Below, piece by piece: positions 38,455 to 60,602 of a DNA stretch of 64,000 bases. The stretch's first letter is position 1. Every line of letters begins with the position of its first letter. This DNA comes from Dirofilaria immitis (lineage: Eukaryota > Nematoda > Chromadorea > Rhabditida > Onchocercidae). Both the position numbers and the translations under genes were made by a program. Below the pieces are notes generated by a model that saw only the letters and a list, made by a program, of their open reading frames with translations, had not been told where the DNA came from and did not search any database. Where the stretch lies: the NCBI GenBank assembly GCA_024305405.1, contig JAKNDB010000068.1:12087501-12151500 (forward strand), given 5' to 3'.

Positions 38455-41253
38455 AGAAAATATACAAAATTTAGCGTGTGATCTTTCTAAAATATTCAGT
38501 TTTTGTTTTATAAATATAATAAAAATTAATTTCGAACGTCTTTTTTCTAATGTGCTAATCTTAGTGAATGAATTATCGAGAATTTGAGAAAATTCTCGGG
38601 AGAATATTTCCAAATAAAACTTTCTGAAAATTGCCATATTTCTTGCTTGGATACAATTTATAAATATTATGGCATGTTAACATCGTTCTGAGCAAAATGA
38701 TCAATGCAAACATAATTAATTAAGCAGCCGAAACTCTTAATCATTGACGTCTTCTCTGAAAATTTATTTAAACTTGTTATTTTAAAATATAAATAATATA
38801 TCATACAACTTTAGATCACCTTCTTTATTTATTTACGTATGACGTATCGGAAATAAAGTTAAGAAATAGAAGTAATTTTTTTGAATTTTAAAATTTCCCA
38901 AGCACATTTTAATAGTCGTAAAGTTTGCTAATTGCATGAATAAATATTTTTAACTTTTTAAATTTATTATTAATAATCATTGGTTATAATCAAATATTGT
39001 GGTTTTTTATTCATATAGCATTTTCTTACTGAAATTTTTTTGTGTATTTATGAATTCAATTAAATTATTATTGACCATATATTATATTAATATTTCTTCT
39101 CGCAATAAATGTATAATTCAGAAATTTTGAAAATTTTAAATTTGCACAAATAATTTTCTTTTCCATTTGATTTTTGCAAGCCTAAAAGTATTGTAATGAA
39201 CGAAAAATCAAGCGATAGGAAGTGGTGATAAAATATTTGTATTATCAATTGAAAAAATTATTTCCCATTATACTTCGTGTCATTTTATCCGTTTTGTGAT
39301 GCTAATTTGTTATAAACATTATATTTTATTTCTGCCTAATTTTTATCCACAAATTTATAATTTTTCATTTTTTTCTATAGAAAGAACTTTTTTGCTTAAT
39401 TTAATTCTATAATATAATTTTCAAATATCGGATTCGAAGGCTAAAGAAGGAAATAATGAAGAAAGAAAATAACAAAGCGAGTAAAATAACAATGAGAGAG
39501 AAAACTGTTCTGTAATTTATTCTACTTTGTTACATCGAAGAATAAAAATTAAATATTTTGGAATTTTTTTCTTCATCATCAATCTTTATCGATGGTTCGT
39601 TCATATGAACTCTTAATTAACAATCATACGAATCCTTAGTTAATAATTCTGTGATTCTATGTTAGTTAATAATCATATGAATCTTTATGTATATTAATCA
39701 AGCATTACATGTGTTATTCATTTTTTCCATGAATTAAAAAGATTTTAGCTTTCGTCTTCGCTATATACGTACGATATTGCGGTGAAACGGAAAATTAGAG
39801 GATAAAAGATGAAAAGTTGGAGTGAGTAAAATGCAAGGGTTAGAAATGTAAACATTGAAAATTAAAATTATTTTTCGATTTGAAAACCATTTTTTCACTT
39901 TTTCCTTCTAATTTCAGTCCAGTCTATTAATACGTCTGCAGAGCAGTCGTAACGGAATCGTTGTAAACATCATAACGATTGAATGTGTAATTATTGTGAT
40001 TCGTCAATACGGAATTTTATGATTCATAGAAATGAATGCATTATAAATATAATGCGATACACATTACACGAATACATTGCAGAGATTGTATTAGGAGGAT
40101 GAAACAAACATAAGGCATTGCACATAATATTTGGATTTTATTCATTATTCATCATGAAGCCACTCTCATTCTGAAAGATTATATTAGATTTGAAAAGATG
40201 CCTTATACGCTTATATTTTTTAAAGAAAAAATTTCGTTTCATATGATTATTTTTTCTCTGATTTTCTACATTGATACTTATGAAATATGCTTTTGTTTAA
40301 TTCTTAAATTAAAATAAATTTAGATATAAACTAATAATTCATAAGCGTATTATCTTCTTTCACATTTGCATTTCTATTAATTCATTTATATTTATTTGAT
40401 TCATATTTTTGTTATTAATTCGAATTTGAATTGGTTTTTTTTTTCAAATATGAATTAAATTGTTTAACATTATTTAACCTTATTGTTGGCCGCTAAAAGT
40501 TAGATTTATAGAGTATAGTAGTAAATTTATCCAATTTTTAATAATATTTGCTAGGATTATCCATTCTTCGCACATATAGCATAGAGATGCATTTTACTAA
40601 GGCTTTTAAAATAAGCGCAATATGTCAAGCATTAAATAATTGGTTTTATCAGTAACGTCATTGATAAAACTGGATATCTTACCAGCATGAAATATTCTTA
40701 TGGACATTGTCGCTATTTACCTTTGTTCAAATTCGACTTTTGTTACATATTTTAAAAACAGAGGTTTTTTTTTTTTTTTGGAAAATTAATTATAATTGTA
40801 AAATTAATTACATTTTCAAGATTTCCATATCAATAACTTTCTCCTGATCAGGTGTTTGCATGAATGATTAAATTTCAATACAACACGATTTCTCGTGACA
40901 ACTTTTGTCACTTTTGCCATTCATTCTAATACAAACTTCACAGTTACCAACTAATATCTCTTAAAATTCGAATCTTTTTTAAACCATTATTTTTTTTCTT
41001 ATTTCTTTTCTATCATAAAAATTTTATAAATTTCTTTCCCTATACATAGATATATATCCTTATTTATACTTAAAATTGTATAATTTAAATGATGCAACAA
41101 ATAGCAGAAGCAACAACATAAATGTTACTATCACTGCTACCATAATTAGCTTGAATGGTTCAAGATTCCGAACCATTTTAATGATAAATATTCATGATAA
41201 ATGTCATTAGTCATGTTTTCTGAGAATTAGAATTTCTTATTCATATTTACAGA

Positions 41254-41290
41254 AATAATAAATAATAATTATAATAACAATAATAGTAAC

Positions 41291-41323
<33 letters not shown>

Positions 41324-41510
41324 TGATAATAATAATAATGACAATAATAATAGTAATAATAATAATAAATAATAAATAATGGCAAATTATTACTATAATT
41401 TAATAAATTATTATTATAACAATTTATTATTATTAGTGACAATAATAATAATAACGATAATAATAATGTAGTAACAATAACAATAATAATAATAGCAGTA
41501 ATAAAATATA
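41254..41510. repeat. Imperfect (AAT)n microsatellite
   Basis: About 250 bp of AAT/ATA trinucleotides with scattered C and G interruptions (for example 'aataatagtaataataat'). Its open reading on either strand is a by-product of the repeat, not a gene. Confidence 0.9.
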
Positions 41511-44500
41511 TTGATAATAATCTTTGTTTTCCAAAATTATCCATCTCAATCAATTTCAAATTTTCATGAGATAAGCGAAATAGTTCAACAAGAATATAAA
41601 CTATATTTTTGATAACTTTTCATTGATTGCAAAAATTATTTCATGGTAATCACTTAACTATGAATTCTCCTCTGTTACATTTTCTGTTCTCCAATTTCCA
41701 TTCTCGAACATAGTTAAACACAACATTTAATATTATAAAAATATAAGAATATCTGAAAGAAAAAACACGAAGAGATTTTTAAGAAAAATGAAAGATTTTT
41801 ATTTGCATAACAATTTCTATATTTTTAATCATAAAAATGATAAAAAAAATCACGAGAAATGAAAGTTTGAAAATGAGAATTCTTTATTGTTACATCGTAT
41901 AAAAATGAAAATTATAATTTCCTATTCAAAAAAATAAAAAACAAACAAAGAAATTGCTACTAAAAATTTCAAAAAAAAGTGTATCCAATTATTTTTTCAT
42001 ATAATATAGAAAACCTTAAGTGTATTCCTTACTTTCATCTATTCTTTTTAATTTTGTTATAATTTATTGTAAATAAATTGCTTCATACATTCTTACTTTA
42101 TTCATAACGAAAAACTGTAATTATTTTTCATTGCTAATATTTCCTGACATATTGCTTTTATAACCAAAATTTTTATGTTATGTATTTATTTTCATTATCA
42201 AAATGATCGATAAACGTTTCCCAAATCATTTAGCTTATGAAAAAGCTTTTATGATATTTAATGTTGTTGCTTTGTCTACAAATGTTAAATTTTAATCGTT
42301 CAAGCTAGCAGATATGTTATACCTGAGAAACATGTATTATATTATATTAAAGATGTATATTATGTATTATTATATTATACAATGTTAATATTTCCTTGGG
42401 TGAGAAATTTAAAGATATTCATTTCTCAAAGGAATATTTCCTTCATTTAATCATTTTGGGTAATTTATGAAAAAGCTTAATAGGCATAATGGCTAAAAAG
42501 TATTATCTATTTTTAAGAGATATCATTTCTTACAATTACTTACTATGTTTTCTTTTTTTCTCATAAGAGCAAAATATGTTTATTATCCGTCTTTTTTTAT
42601 ATATATATATAAAGAAGTATTTCTATTATTATTAATAAATTATATGACGGCTTTTTTTTTTTCGAAGTAATTCATTCATCCTTATTTGATCAAATTATTC
42701 CAAACGAATTTATTAAGTGTTTTATAAATTTCCAAATATATTTAAAAATTTCATTTTTCCTTTTTCTTTTTTTAAATTCTTATTACGCAAGTGATTAAGT
42801 AATCGTGTGATAAGATTGATAAAAAGAATACTGCATAATTTTTATATTGAAATAAAATAAAAAACAATAATATTACTATTTGTAAACTTATTTAAAATAA
42901 TTTCTTGAAATGAATAAATTAAAAACATCGCTATATTATTATTATTATTTCTTTTCCAACAAAAAATAAAAATATTTAATACTTAATTTATTAATAAATA
43001 GAATCATTTAAAATTTCTTCTTTCATAAAAGATACATAAAATATTATAAAATCATTAGCCTTGGAAAAAGATATATAATTTGGATGAAATTTTTTTCAGT
43101 TAGAATAAATTTAATGAAAGGAAGCAAATAAATAAGATAATATTATCAATGCGTGAATCATTGAGTATTACCATATGTAAACAATTTTAGAAATGTGGTA
43201 TAAAAAAAATAGTCTACTTCATGCATACGTCGATACCAAGTAGATTCACAAAGATAGATATAACCATAAAGTCTCAAAAATGAAGGAAAAGAAAAGAATC
43301 TCACCAATTTTACTTAAATGCCAGAAAAAAATGAGTGCTAAATAAAAAAGTATCATAATATTGTCGTAAATTAAATTAAATATAATTAATTCTCTGTAAA
43401 AAGGAATTTTGTTTATCAATTCCAACTATATGCTTATCATCAATCTAAGCTAATGCTTAAAATAGATTAACATATGAATAATTATCAGTCTTAAATAGCT
43501 CATCAATTTTAAAAATAATATAATGTCATATCTTCTTGCTTGTTCCATTAAAATTTTGCAATTGAGAAAGAGAAAAAATTGGCTTTAAATGCATGTTCAA
43601 ATATAATTTTTATTACATTATATAATTGATAGTAATATTTATTATTTCCTATTTTTAACTTTCTAATCTTTAATTTTTATCATTTCCATTTGACGCTATG
43701 ATTTCGTAACTAAAATTAATTATGCCAAAATTAAACATCGGCCAATATCTGTTTTTGTATTTTTTACTTTTTTATTTCTTACTAGTCAAATAATTTTTTT
43801 TTTTTTTAAATAAAAAATTTCTTTTCTTTCATATCTTTTTATTTAACTTATCGACTTACTGTTTACACTCATTTTTAAGAGAGAAAGAAGCAACGACGAC
43901 AAATGATAGATTAGCATAAAAATTTTAGGCACAAATAGACCAATTTGTGCTGATTAGGAGGGTGACAAATTTGGGGTAGAGGTGAAGGATGGAAAGGGGT
44001 TAAGAAGAAGGGAAAGAATTACTAAGATGACAAGACGAGGTTCATATACCTTCTGTTGTCCTATGAAGCTATTTTCTTTTAGAAAATTTCATCTTCATTC
44101 TACTTTCCATCTTACTTAATCGACGCATCCTTTCTTGTTTCCTTCCAGCTTCTTTTGCAAACAAATAGCATTATTATATCGTTCTGAAAAGAACTATTAT
44201 CTTAATTTTTGTCATTACTACTTATCATATATAATTCAGATTAAAAGAAAATTCTCGAACTGATATTTTATTAAACTCATTTCGATCTCTTAAATACTAT
44301 AAATATTAAATATGAAAAAATATTAAAATGAAAAAAAAAACGGGTATTTTGATAAAAGTAAACAGTGACAATAAATTGTGTTTAATCATATCTAGAAAAA
44401 CATCAAGAAATTTATTACGAAAAATCACTCAATGATAATTTTGTTATTCAAAAATTTTGAAATAAGCTTAACAATTAAATATAGTTCTAGTAAATCTACA

Positions 44501-44521
44501 TAATAATAGGAGATAGTATAT

Positions 44522-44548
44522 GATATATACTAAAATTTAGTATATATC
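44522..44548. repeat. Perfect 13-bp inverted repeat, hairpin
   Basis: The arm gatatatactaaa pairs perfectly with tttagtatatatc across a single central A. It is one of two such hairpins about 50 bp apart. Confidence 0.8.
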
Positions 44549-44598
44549 AAGGTAGTTTTATCATAAAGAAAAATAGATAGTTTTATCATAAAAGAAAA

Positions 44599-44627
44599 TT
44601 ACATAATGTAAAAATTACATTATGTAA
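44599..44627. repeat. Perfect 13-bp inverted repeat, 3-nt loop
   Basis: The arm ttacataatgtaa pairs perfectly with ttacattatgtaa across aaa. Between this and the hairpin at 44522 lies a direct repeat of 'tagttttatcataaa'. Confidence 0.8.
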
Positions 44628-46267
44628 CGAATGTACTACGAGAAATTTTATTACAATAAGCAAAAAAAAAAAATTTGAAAATTCAAGAATATGTTTAACG
44701 AAATTATCTGTGCCAAAACTTTAGATTTTTTTCAAATTCATTTTTTTTCCTTTTAGAATAAACGAAGAAGAAAGTAATTTTACGAAATAACAAAAATGCT
44801 TTGTCAAAAAAGAAAGAAAAAAATGTATTTGTAGCGAATGTTTTTCGTTGACAGAAATTCTATTACAGTAATATGCTTCATCAAACGACGAATTACGGTA
44901 GTAATGAAATAAAATCAGGAAACAAAAACAGTTCGGTTTTTAAGCTTGTTCGTTTTTCTACGTTTTTTTGGCCCTTTTCTTTATCATATCTTTTATTATT
45001 ACATGTCATAATAATCATATATATGTATGTATGTATTCGTCATCGTTCAATAATTATATAATATGTAAAATATAATTACCTTTTGATGGACAGATTTAAT
45101 AATAATAAGTGATGGAGAACATATAAGAAAACGAAAGAATGAAGAAAAGAATAAATAGAAAATCAATTGTTCGTCGAATTGTTCTTTTTTAAAATTATAA
45201 TATTTTTAATTTTAAATTCGTTATTTTTAATAATTTCCTTGATTATTAGCAGTTATAAGAGACATATAACAATAGAAAATATGTATATATTTGTTAAAAT
45301 TTTATCAATTGACAAAAAAAAGAAAAATTTATTTTATCAATGATATACAATGATAAATAAATCGTTCTATTTCACTTTTTTCTTTTTCATTCTTAAAATT
45401 AATCACTAATGATCTTTTCTTTTTTTTATTTCTTTTTAAATTAATTAGTGTTTTTAAGTATCTATAAGATTTGTTCGGGAGCATAGGAAAAGATTACAAT
45501 GAAAAAGAAAGGAAGGAAAGAATTAAGATTTATTATGAGTTTAAAAAAAAAACAAATAAAACATTCATTTCATTGAATGTATTTAGTATGGTTTACTGAT
45601 TAATATAAACTAACACCTTATTGATTACTTTCCATTTCCATTATTTATCTGTCATTTAAAATTATGCTATCAATTATAAAAATGATAAATAACGCAGTAA
45701 TTTTATATGATGATAAATAGTATGAAATGAAAAATAACTGGAAGATATCGATAGCAGTACTTTAAAAATAATAGATTTAAGGATGATAAAGTTATTATTT
45801 TCATTGATACACTGATTTCTTGATAACACTTTTAACCTTTTCATTGTGCTTTTTATAAGAAAAAAAATTAATGAAATTATGCTATATCATACTGCATAAA
45901 TAAAAAATAAAGGTTGAATTTTTAAATATAAATTATTAGTAAGTTTGTAGCATTAAGATTATTTTTAAAGTTAGTATCTTTCGTCCTCTTTCGTTCTCTT
46001 CTTTTCTTACATCAAATATTTCTTTTTCTTTCTTTCTATCTTTCCTCTTGTTTTCTTTTTCTTTTTTATCCTCCTTTATCCCTTTTATTTTTTATTTCTT
46101 ACTGAAGAATGATGCAAATAGACGAGAATGTAAAGATTATTTATTTGCGGCAAATTTTTCTTGTTCTATAATTGGCTTATCCCAAAAAATCTACCGATGT
46201 TTTATTTATCTTTTTATAATTTAATTTGAAAAAAAAATTGTCTAATTTATTTAATATTCGGAAAGTT

Positions 46268-46297
46268 TCTTCTTCTTCTTCTTCTTCTTCTTCTTCT
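46268..46297. repeat. (TTC)n microsatellite
   Basis: About ten uninterrupted TTC units, a polypyrimidine tract about 0.4 kb upstream of the first recognised KH-gene exon. Confidence 0.9.
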
Positions 46298-46711
46298 CAT
46301 TCTTATTAATTACTTACTTTATTTTATTATTCATTTTATACTTTTATTTTTTGATATTAAATGATAATATAAATAAATTTTATATTATCACTTATATTAT
46401 CGATAAGAATAAATTTTATATTATCATTTATTAATATTCAAATCAAAAGATTAAAAAGAAATAATTTTTTTCAGACTTTTTTTGTAAGAAATATATTATT
46501 CTTTAATTTCTTTATTTTATCGATAATATAATAATATCAATTTTTTTCAAATTCTAAAATAATTTGATTATTATTATCGTTTCATTATCATGTTTGTTTT
46601 ATCGTATTATTATCATGATTAACTCATGATGTTATTTATGATAAAAGTTTCAGATTTTTTGAATTATTTTTCCAATTGATATTAATTTTTTTATCTTAAA
46701 TATAGACAAAA

Positions 46712-54380
<7,669 letters not shown>

Positions 54381-55381
54381 TGTCCATCCTGCACTGTATA
54401 TGTTTGGTAAAGCTAATAGCTTAAGGCAGTTTGCCAACTATATGGACTGGATCGACCAAGACAATCTGAATTTCTCGAAATACAGCGTTTTATGAATCAT
54501 TAATTTAGATCAACTTACTTAACCGTCTAAGGTGATTATTCATTTAGAAATAAAGCAGGTAGTTAAAGTCATAGCAAACACTTCACGAATCAAATTGTTT
54601 AAGCAGCGGTTTCCAATTGTCTGATATGTTATGCATATTATTTCTAAAATCACGGCAGATTTATTCAGATAGAACTAACTTCAAATTACGCATCTGTCTT
54701 CAGTCATTTTTAATTGTAGAATCCGTTTTGAAAAGAGATTGAAGGATTCAAATTGAAATTAATCATGGTAAAATTGCTGTTACGACATGTAATCTTTCCA
54801 TATTTTTATATTAGATGTTTTCTTAAATTTATTTATTTTTTGTCATGTCTTCAAATTCTAAGCAAATGCACAAAATCTTCCTTTTGAAATTTTTATGTTG
54901 AATATTGGATGATGAAAAAATCATTTACTAATTTCACAATATACGCTCATATGGCACTCTCGTAAAAATGAACAGTTTCTTCAGGAAGAAGTCACGAAAG
55001 TAAGGAAAAATTGCAATTTATTGAATTGTTAACTTTCTGTTTACAAATAGATCCTGAATTTTGAAATATCTGAAATAGTTGTATAAAGTCATTAATGCTC
55101 TGAGAAAAATGCCCGAATTAAAATTCCTTTTTGATATCTCTCCATTGAGGATTCCAAAGTTCAGGTTTTAAAATTCTTAAATTTTGAAAATACTATTTTT
55201 TGTATTTCAAACACAAAAAACTGGACGGTTGGACATACGAATTTAATACAGGAAACTTTACCAGTATGCATGATCAAGATAGACTCTTAATACGAATAAA
55301 ATCGAATAAAAGTGAGAATTTTCACAAATGAGAATTTTGGAAAAACTAGGAATTCCAACATATACATACAGAAAGCTTATT
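54381..55381. other. Convergent spacer between PCBP and LENG8
   Basis: Holds the 3' ends of two convergent genes. No exon is recognised. The base composition is somewhat less extreme than in the region to the left. Confidence 0.4.
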
Positions 55382-58300
55382 TTATCCTAACACAGTATTG
55401 CTATAAGTACGACAATCAATTTTACCATCATCAACTGTTATTCCAAATGTTGTCAGCCATTCGTATAACTTTGGTTCTTCCAGACCTAACCTTGATGCTA
55501 ATATTGTAACACTTATTGTAGGACGAAATCTGTAAATTGAACATAAATTAAAAATTATTTTTAGACATCATAAGTCTTAAATAACTTTTTGAAGAATAAG
55601 TTAAAATTTCATGACGTGGTACTGCTAGGCTATATTCGAGAAAGCAAAACATAAATAGAAAGGATAATATAAAACAGACAAATTTCTTAAACAACTTATA
55701 AAGTAAGGTCTTCTTGCTTTTCTAATAGCGGATAGGTCATGTAAAAAGTCATATCTTAAATTTACATAAATTCACTGATAAAAATTTAACTTACGATTTC
55801 AAACAAGCGTTTAATGCAGCCTTTCGTTCCCGTTCCAAAAATAGATCCATTACGTATGATGCCATCCTTGGAGCTTCCTGATATAATCGGAAAAGTTTCA
55901 CATGATTTCCAAGAGCCCAGGCTTCGCGAGTTTTCAGTGAAAATGAAAGACAGCGATCTTTCCGCGCTCTTTCATCTAATTCACTCAGAAGGGTAGTTTG
56001 ATCTGAATAAAGGTTAAGTAAATTACTTGATGTAATTAAATCTTTGAGTAATTTTGAAGAAGAATGCAGAACTTGATCTAGAAATTTTATGCTGTTGAAC
56101 ATTTAGGCTATTTGCACTCTTACCATCTTGTGAATATAAATAGCAATTCTTATCTACAGGTAATCTGCTTAACAGCGAGGATGAAAATGCCATATTGCAC
56201 AACAAACGATCATTTTTGAGGATATAAATCTCATACCAATAGTATTTGCAATTGATATGTAGTAAAGTAATCGATAAGAGGTAAATTCGTGACGATTTGG
56301 AGAATCAGGTAGTTCCTTATACAATAATTTCAATTGGCTCTGACATTGGTTAAATTCTTCACGATCACCCTGCTCCAGTGCAATTCGTGCATTTGTTTCG
56401 TAAACATTCACAGTAAAATCAGTCCTTATACATTGGATCTAAAGATTTATCGAATAGTAATGCTCTCATTTTTGAAGTGTTATGATCTGAAGTGCAATAT
56501 ACCTGCCATGAAAGCGCTGGCATATACGCGACACAGTCTAGAATAAAAACCCAAACACACTCATAACATCCTCTATTTTAGCCTGTCCTTTGATAACTTT
56601 GTCGGTAGCTACAGATTTAAAAAAAAAAAACTGATATGATGTCAATGTTACTTAGACAAACAGAAACTATCATAAATTTCAGATTAATAAAATAAATTAT
56701 TCTAGCGAATTTAAATTCCCATTAATAAGTACACTTCTGGAATATCTCTTGCCAGATGTCGAATAATAAGTTCTAGAAATTACCATCAAATCTTGACGAA
56801 TACTTCTCAGTTGATCATTTGCGTATGTATAATCTCGATTAGTTGCATATTTTTGCTGCACTAATTTCAATGCTTTCTCCAGTACCTTCAGTGGCCTTAC
56901 TGTACTTGGTTCTGGAGCCTAGAACAAAACTGTAAGATAAAAGGAACTGTTTAAAAAGTAACTTATGCATTTTTGTATGTATATACATTATGCATGTATC
57001 GTATCATGGAATAAAACATTATTCAGAAATTTAATAATGCAATATACTTAGAGACTAATCACAAATTTTTAATTGTAACAAGGAGTAGCATGATTTAAAT
57101 AAATTAAAAGTCGAGAAACAAACCGAAGTGAGACGAAAATAAGATTTTTCGATTTCCGTACATGTTCCAACAACATTATCACTCGTCCCTGGCTCTCCCT
57201 CCCGATCAACGTAACAATCTAGACGACGTCGCATCTCCGCAAATTTGACTCGTCTTGCTTCATCATCTCGAGCGAAACGTCTAGCACGTTCCTCACGTTG
57301 CGCATTACTTCGTTCATCAGCAATCCATCGACCAGATTTTCCGTTATTTTTCTTTTGCTTCTTCTTCTTTTTTGTGCAGCGATTTGTTTGAACTAAGATT
57401 ACTGGATTGAAAGAAAAAATAAAAAACGCTTCCTGTTACTTCCATTAAACAAAATATTTTGTTTTCCATCTTTGTTTTCTTTCCGCTAGTTAATTTGCTT
57501 CTAATTTACAAAAGTTTCATTCTACTAAATTTAATTTCACTGAATCATTTAATCACAAAGAATCTTTTACTAATTACTATAAAATCTTTCCCACTGAAGA
57601 AAGAAAATGTACTTTTGGCTGTTCATCAACCGAATTATCTTCATCAGATGGAGGACGAACACGAGGGCTAAACGGTACTCGTCTTTTAGATTGTTCACGA
57701 AACGGAGGAGATCGTGAATCTCTTCGATGGTTCATTTCATGTTTTGATTTTTTCGGTGACCGTTTTCCCATTTCTGCGGTTGTACTTAAACCCTTTTTTA
57801 GTTGACTGGCTGGAGTCCAACCCATTTTCAATTCAAAATTCACTTCGGAAGGTAGTGGCTCCTACAATTTTTAAGAGTGATGAATTGTAAGAGGAATTTA
57901 GAAAAAAATCTTAAAAAATTATTACTGAGACATGATTTTCATTCCCAACCAACTAAAATATTATTCCTGAAAATCCGATTTAGATGACGACCACAATATA
58001 TATAGCACGTTCGAAACTAAATGTGATAGATTTGAAAGATACGCTGATTTCAACATTCAGGCAATTTCGTCTGATCCACAACAATATAACCAAATATTAC
58101 GTTAAATTAATAAAGATTTCAAACAAATGTCAACTTTGAAGAAAATAATCAACAAAAGAGAAAAGCCCTCTACTAAACTTACACGATCCCAATCAACTGC
58201 TCTGTAAGCACCGGACATTAGTAACGGGTTTAGTTTTTGTTTAAAATATTCCTCTAATTTATCACGATCTTCCTTCTTTTCTACTGCCATATATGAACGC

Positions 58301-59947
58301 TCCACATATCTTCTAAAAATAAGAAATATAAAGTTTCGGGCTAAGCATCTATATAAATGATTTTCAGAATTGATATACCATCATCTACATCTTTATATCA
58401 CAAATTCATACTTCGAAAAACATTGGTATTTCCAACTTTCTCTTCTTTAAATAAAGTTCCTAATAGTTTAACGAAAAAGCAAATTTCGCAGTCTATATAA
58501 TTTCGCAGTTATTTAAATAAGCAAAACTATAAAAACTTACTTAACCGGATCTGGTATGCTTGGTGATTCCAGTCCAAACGATTGAGGGTTCTGGTGAAAA
58601 ACAGGTGCAGTATTAAGTCCTCGAGGACGATTAATTGAAAAACGTATAGGATGTTGTGGTGCACCATTATTTCGACCACATTCTCTTTCTCCTGATCTTG
58701 ATATTGAAGTTGATCTGTTCTCGTTAAATCCAAACTGTTGTGTTCTAGGAGCAGCGTTTGACAGTGCCCATGGGTTCATGAAATCTGGATGATAACCGCT
58801 ATTTGATGCTGGCAGACGAATCCCTGATGGAGTAAAACCATAATGCATTCCTATATAAGCCGAATTTTCCTGTGTAATACCATAGGTTTGGGAAGGAGGT
58901 GGTGGTGGTAACGATGATGATGATGACGATGGTGGCGGTGGTGGTGGCGGTGCCAAACGAGGTAGAAATGGTGACATTCCAAGACCATGTTGTTCCATCC
59001 ATGGATAATAGTGCAACATTTGAGACCGTATATCGGGTTGAAGTTGAGAGTGATATGATATCACGGATGAAATGTTCGAAGAGGTGGAAGTGGCTGAAAC
59101 GTTAACCTTTTTCAAGGCTTCTTGCGCTTTTTCCCAAGCTACCGTTTGATCATCTCGTGGTGCCGACATCTCGACGTTGGCATTTTGGGGTGGCATCGGT
59201 ATCCCAGCAATACAACTGCTATCTGATTCACGTATCCAAGCATACCTGAAATATATTATTCGAATATTCCAGTCAAATAACAACAAATTCTCTTGTTACA
59301 TATTTAACTTTTCTTATACAATTTAAAATATTCGAGCCACTTAATTTTAGAAAGAACAGAAAATCAAAACCTGAAATTAAGCACACTCCTTTTACAACAT
59401 CCATATTTATTTATCCCCGTCTTATGTTGAATTGTCATACAAATTATGACCCCACTATTTTAGCTATCAAATCCTAGCGCTATCTGGTGAAATCCCAATA
59501 TTGCTAGGAAAAATTATTGGGAAACAATATAAGTGTAAAACAAATGAAGAAAAGATACTAAATATCACTCCTTTTATTTCGACGCTACTCTAGGAAATAA
59601 TTTGAATACTCACAATCAGCATAAAATTACCAAATACTCCTATTAAATCCCATGAACCTAACTCAGAATATAATAAAAATGAGGACAAAGAAAGAAATGT
59701 GACGAAATTTCATATTTACCGCTTCTCGTCACTTACCTCTCCTCTCTTGTCATTCACCTTATTACATACGCTTACTTCAAACTTTATTTCTCTTAACTTT
59801 TCTTTTTTCTTGGTTTAAATTCCAATAAAATATATGAGCTATTACCAACTATTAAGAGACAAAAGAAATCAAATGAACAGATTTTACAATACAGAAAAAT
59901 TGAAAATTGAGGATTACTTACCTCCCCGACGAATTGTTGCCTGACAT
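55382..59947 (-). CDS. LENG8: LENG8 homolog, SAC3/GANP-domain protein
   Basis: LENG8 belongs to the SAC3/GANP/THP3 family, which is linked to mRNA processing and export. Nine minus-strand exons: 59947-59922, 59245-58541, 58312-58183, 57861-57613, 57401-57124, 56918-56784, 56438-56237, 56002-55795 and 55529-55382. The start is MSGNNSSGR. Exon 2 is low complexity, with poly-Pro and poly-Ser near 58900. Exon 3 holds the conserved block [20 protein letters not shown]. Exon 5 is a long charged helix ending [13 protein letters not shown]. The SAC3 domain follows: [97 protein letters not shown] and [16 protein letters not shown]. The C-terminal part is [19 protein letters not shown]. One A is missing at the exon 4/5 junction. 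Corrected it is 693 aa. It is divergent from RPB3, with 655 bp between the starts. Confidence 0.93.
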
Positions 59948-60602
59948 TGATGATTTCGGTAGTAGTGACGTCAATAGGAGTTAGCACTTTGTCTATTTCA
60001 CCTATTTAGCTGAAACTGTGGTGTTCGGACAAAACTTACCATAGAACTCAGCCAGAGCAATTTGCACCTCTAGAAAAACATTCCATGATTTATATTCATT
60101 AACTACAATGACACATACAAGATTTAACGGACCAGGTTTCAATATTATTTCTCAGGATTTGTCCTTTGTACGGTGGTTTTTAATGGTGTTTGATAAGGTT
60201 AGTTCTTACTCTATGAGTACCAGTTTTCATTGAGTGTTAGGAAAAATATAGAGATGCGAAAAGTGATAAAATAAGGTAATATATGGAGTTGAGAGTAAAA
60301 GAAATAAAGGAGGAAAGAAGGAAACTTACCAGAAGATAGAGGTTGTAGCAAATTTAACGGTATTATTTTGTCAAGCTTGTAATCGCCTTTTATTCCGGAC
60401 AATTAATTTAATGTAGTCATTTAGTTATCATTTATCATTGAGTCACTTAGCTTGTCTGCACGAATCAATGAAATATGTTAATAATAGAGAGAAGAGAATA
60501 TTTAGGGTAACTATTTGAGATTGCATGTATTTTCCAGAAATTCTAGATGTCATCCCTCATTTTTCTTCTTTCTGCCTTTTTGTAACTTCCCAATTTTTCG
60601 GG
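59948..60602. promoter_or_regulatory. Shared upstream region of LENG8 and RPB3
   Basis: 655 bp between two divergent start codons. No coding exon. A pyrimidine-rich stretch runs into the RPB3 ATG (ATTTTTCGGG), without a clear AG acceptor immediately before it. The regulatory role is inferred from position. Confidence 0.4.

Larger units (their letters stand above)
33325..46705. other. 13-kb gene-free AT-rich stretch
   Basis: No coding exon is supported between ABHD16A and the KH-domain gene. The sequence is very AT-rich with long A and T runs and several microsatellites. Two GC-richer islands stand out: 35580-35720, and 39915-40110 (which follows a TTTCAG and could be a 5' untranslated exon of the KH gene). 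Part of this region may therefore be a long first intron. Confidence 0.5.

Noticed and set aside
41269..41559. Long leucine-rich open frame on the minus strand
   Set aside because: It is produced by the AAT/ATT trinucleotide repeat and has no protein character beyond the repeat.
58799..59105. Other-frame readings of the LENG8 proline/serine-rich exon
   Set aside because: They are out-of-frame shadows of a low-complexity coding exon whose correct frame connects to conserved flanks.
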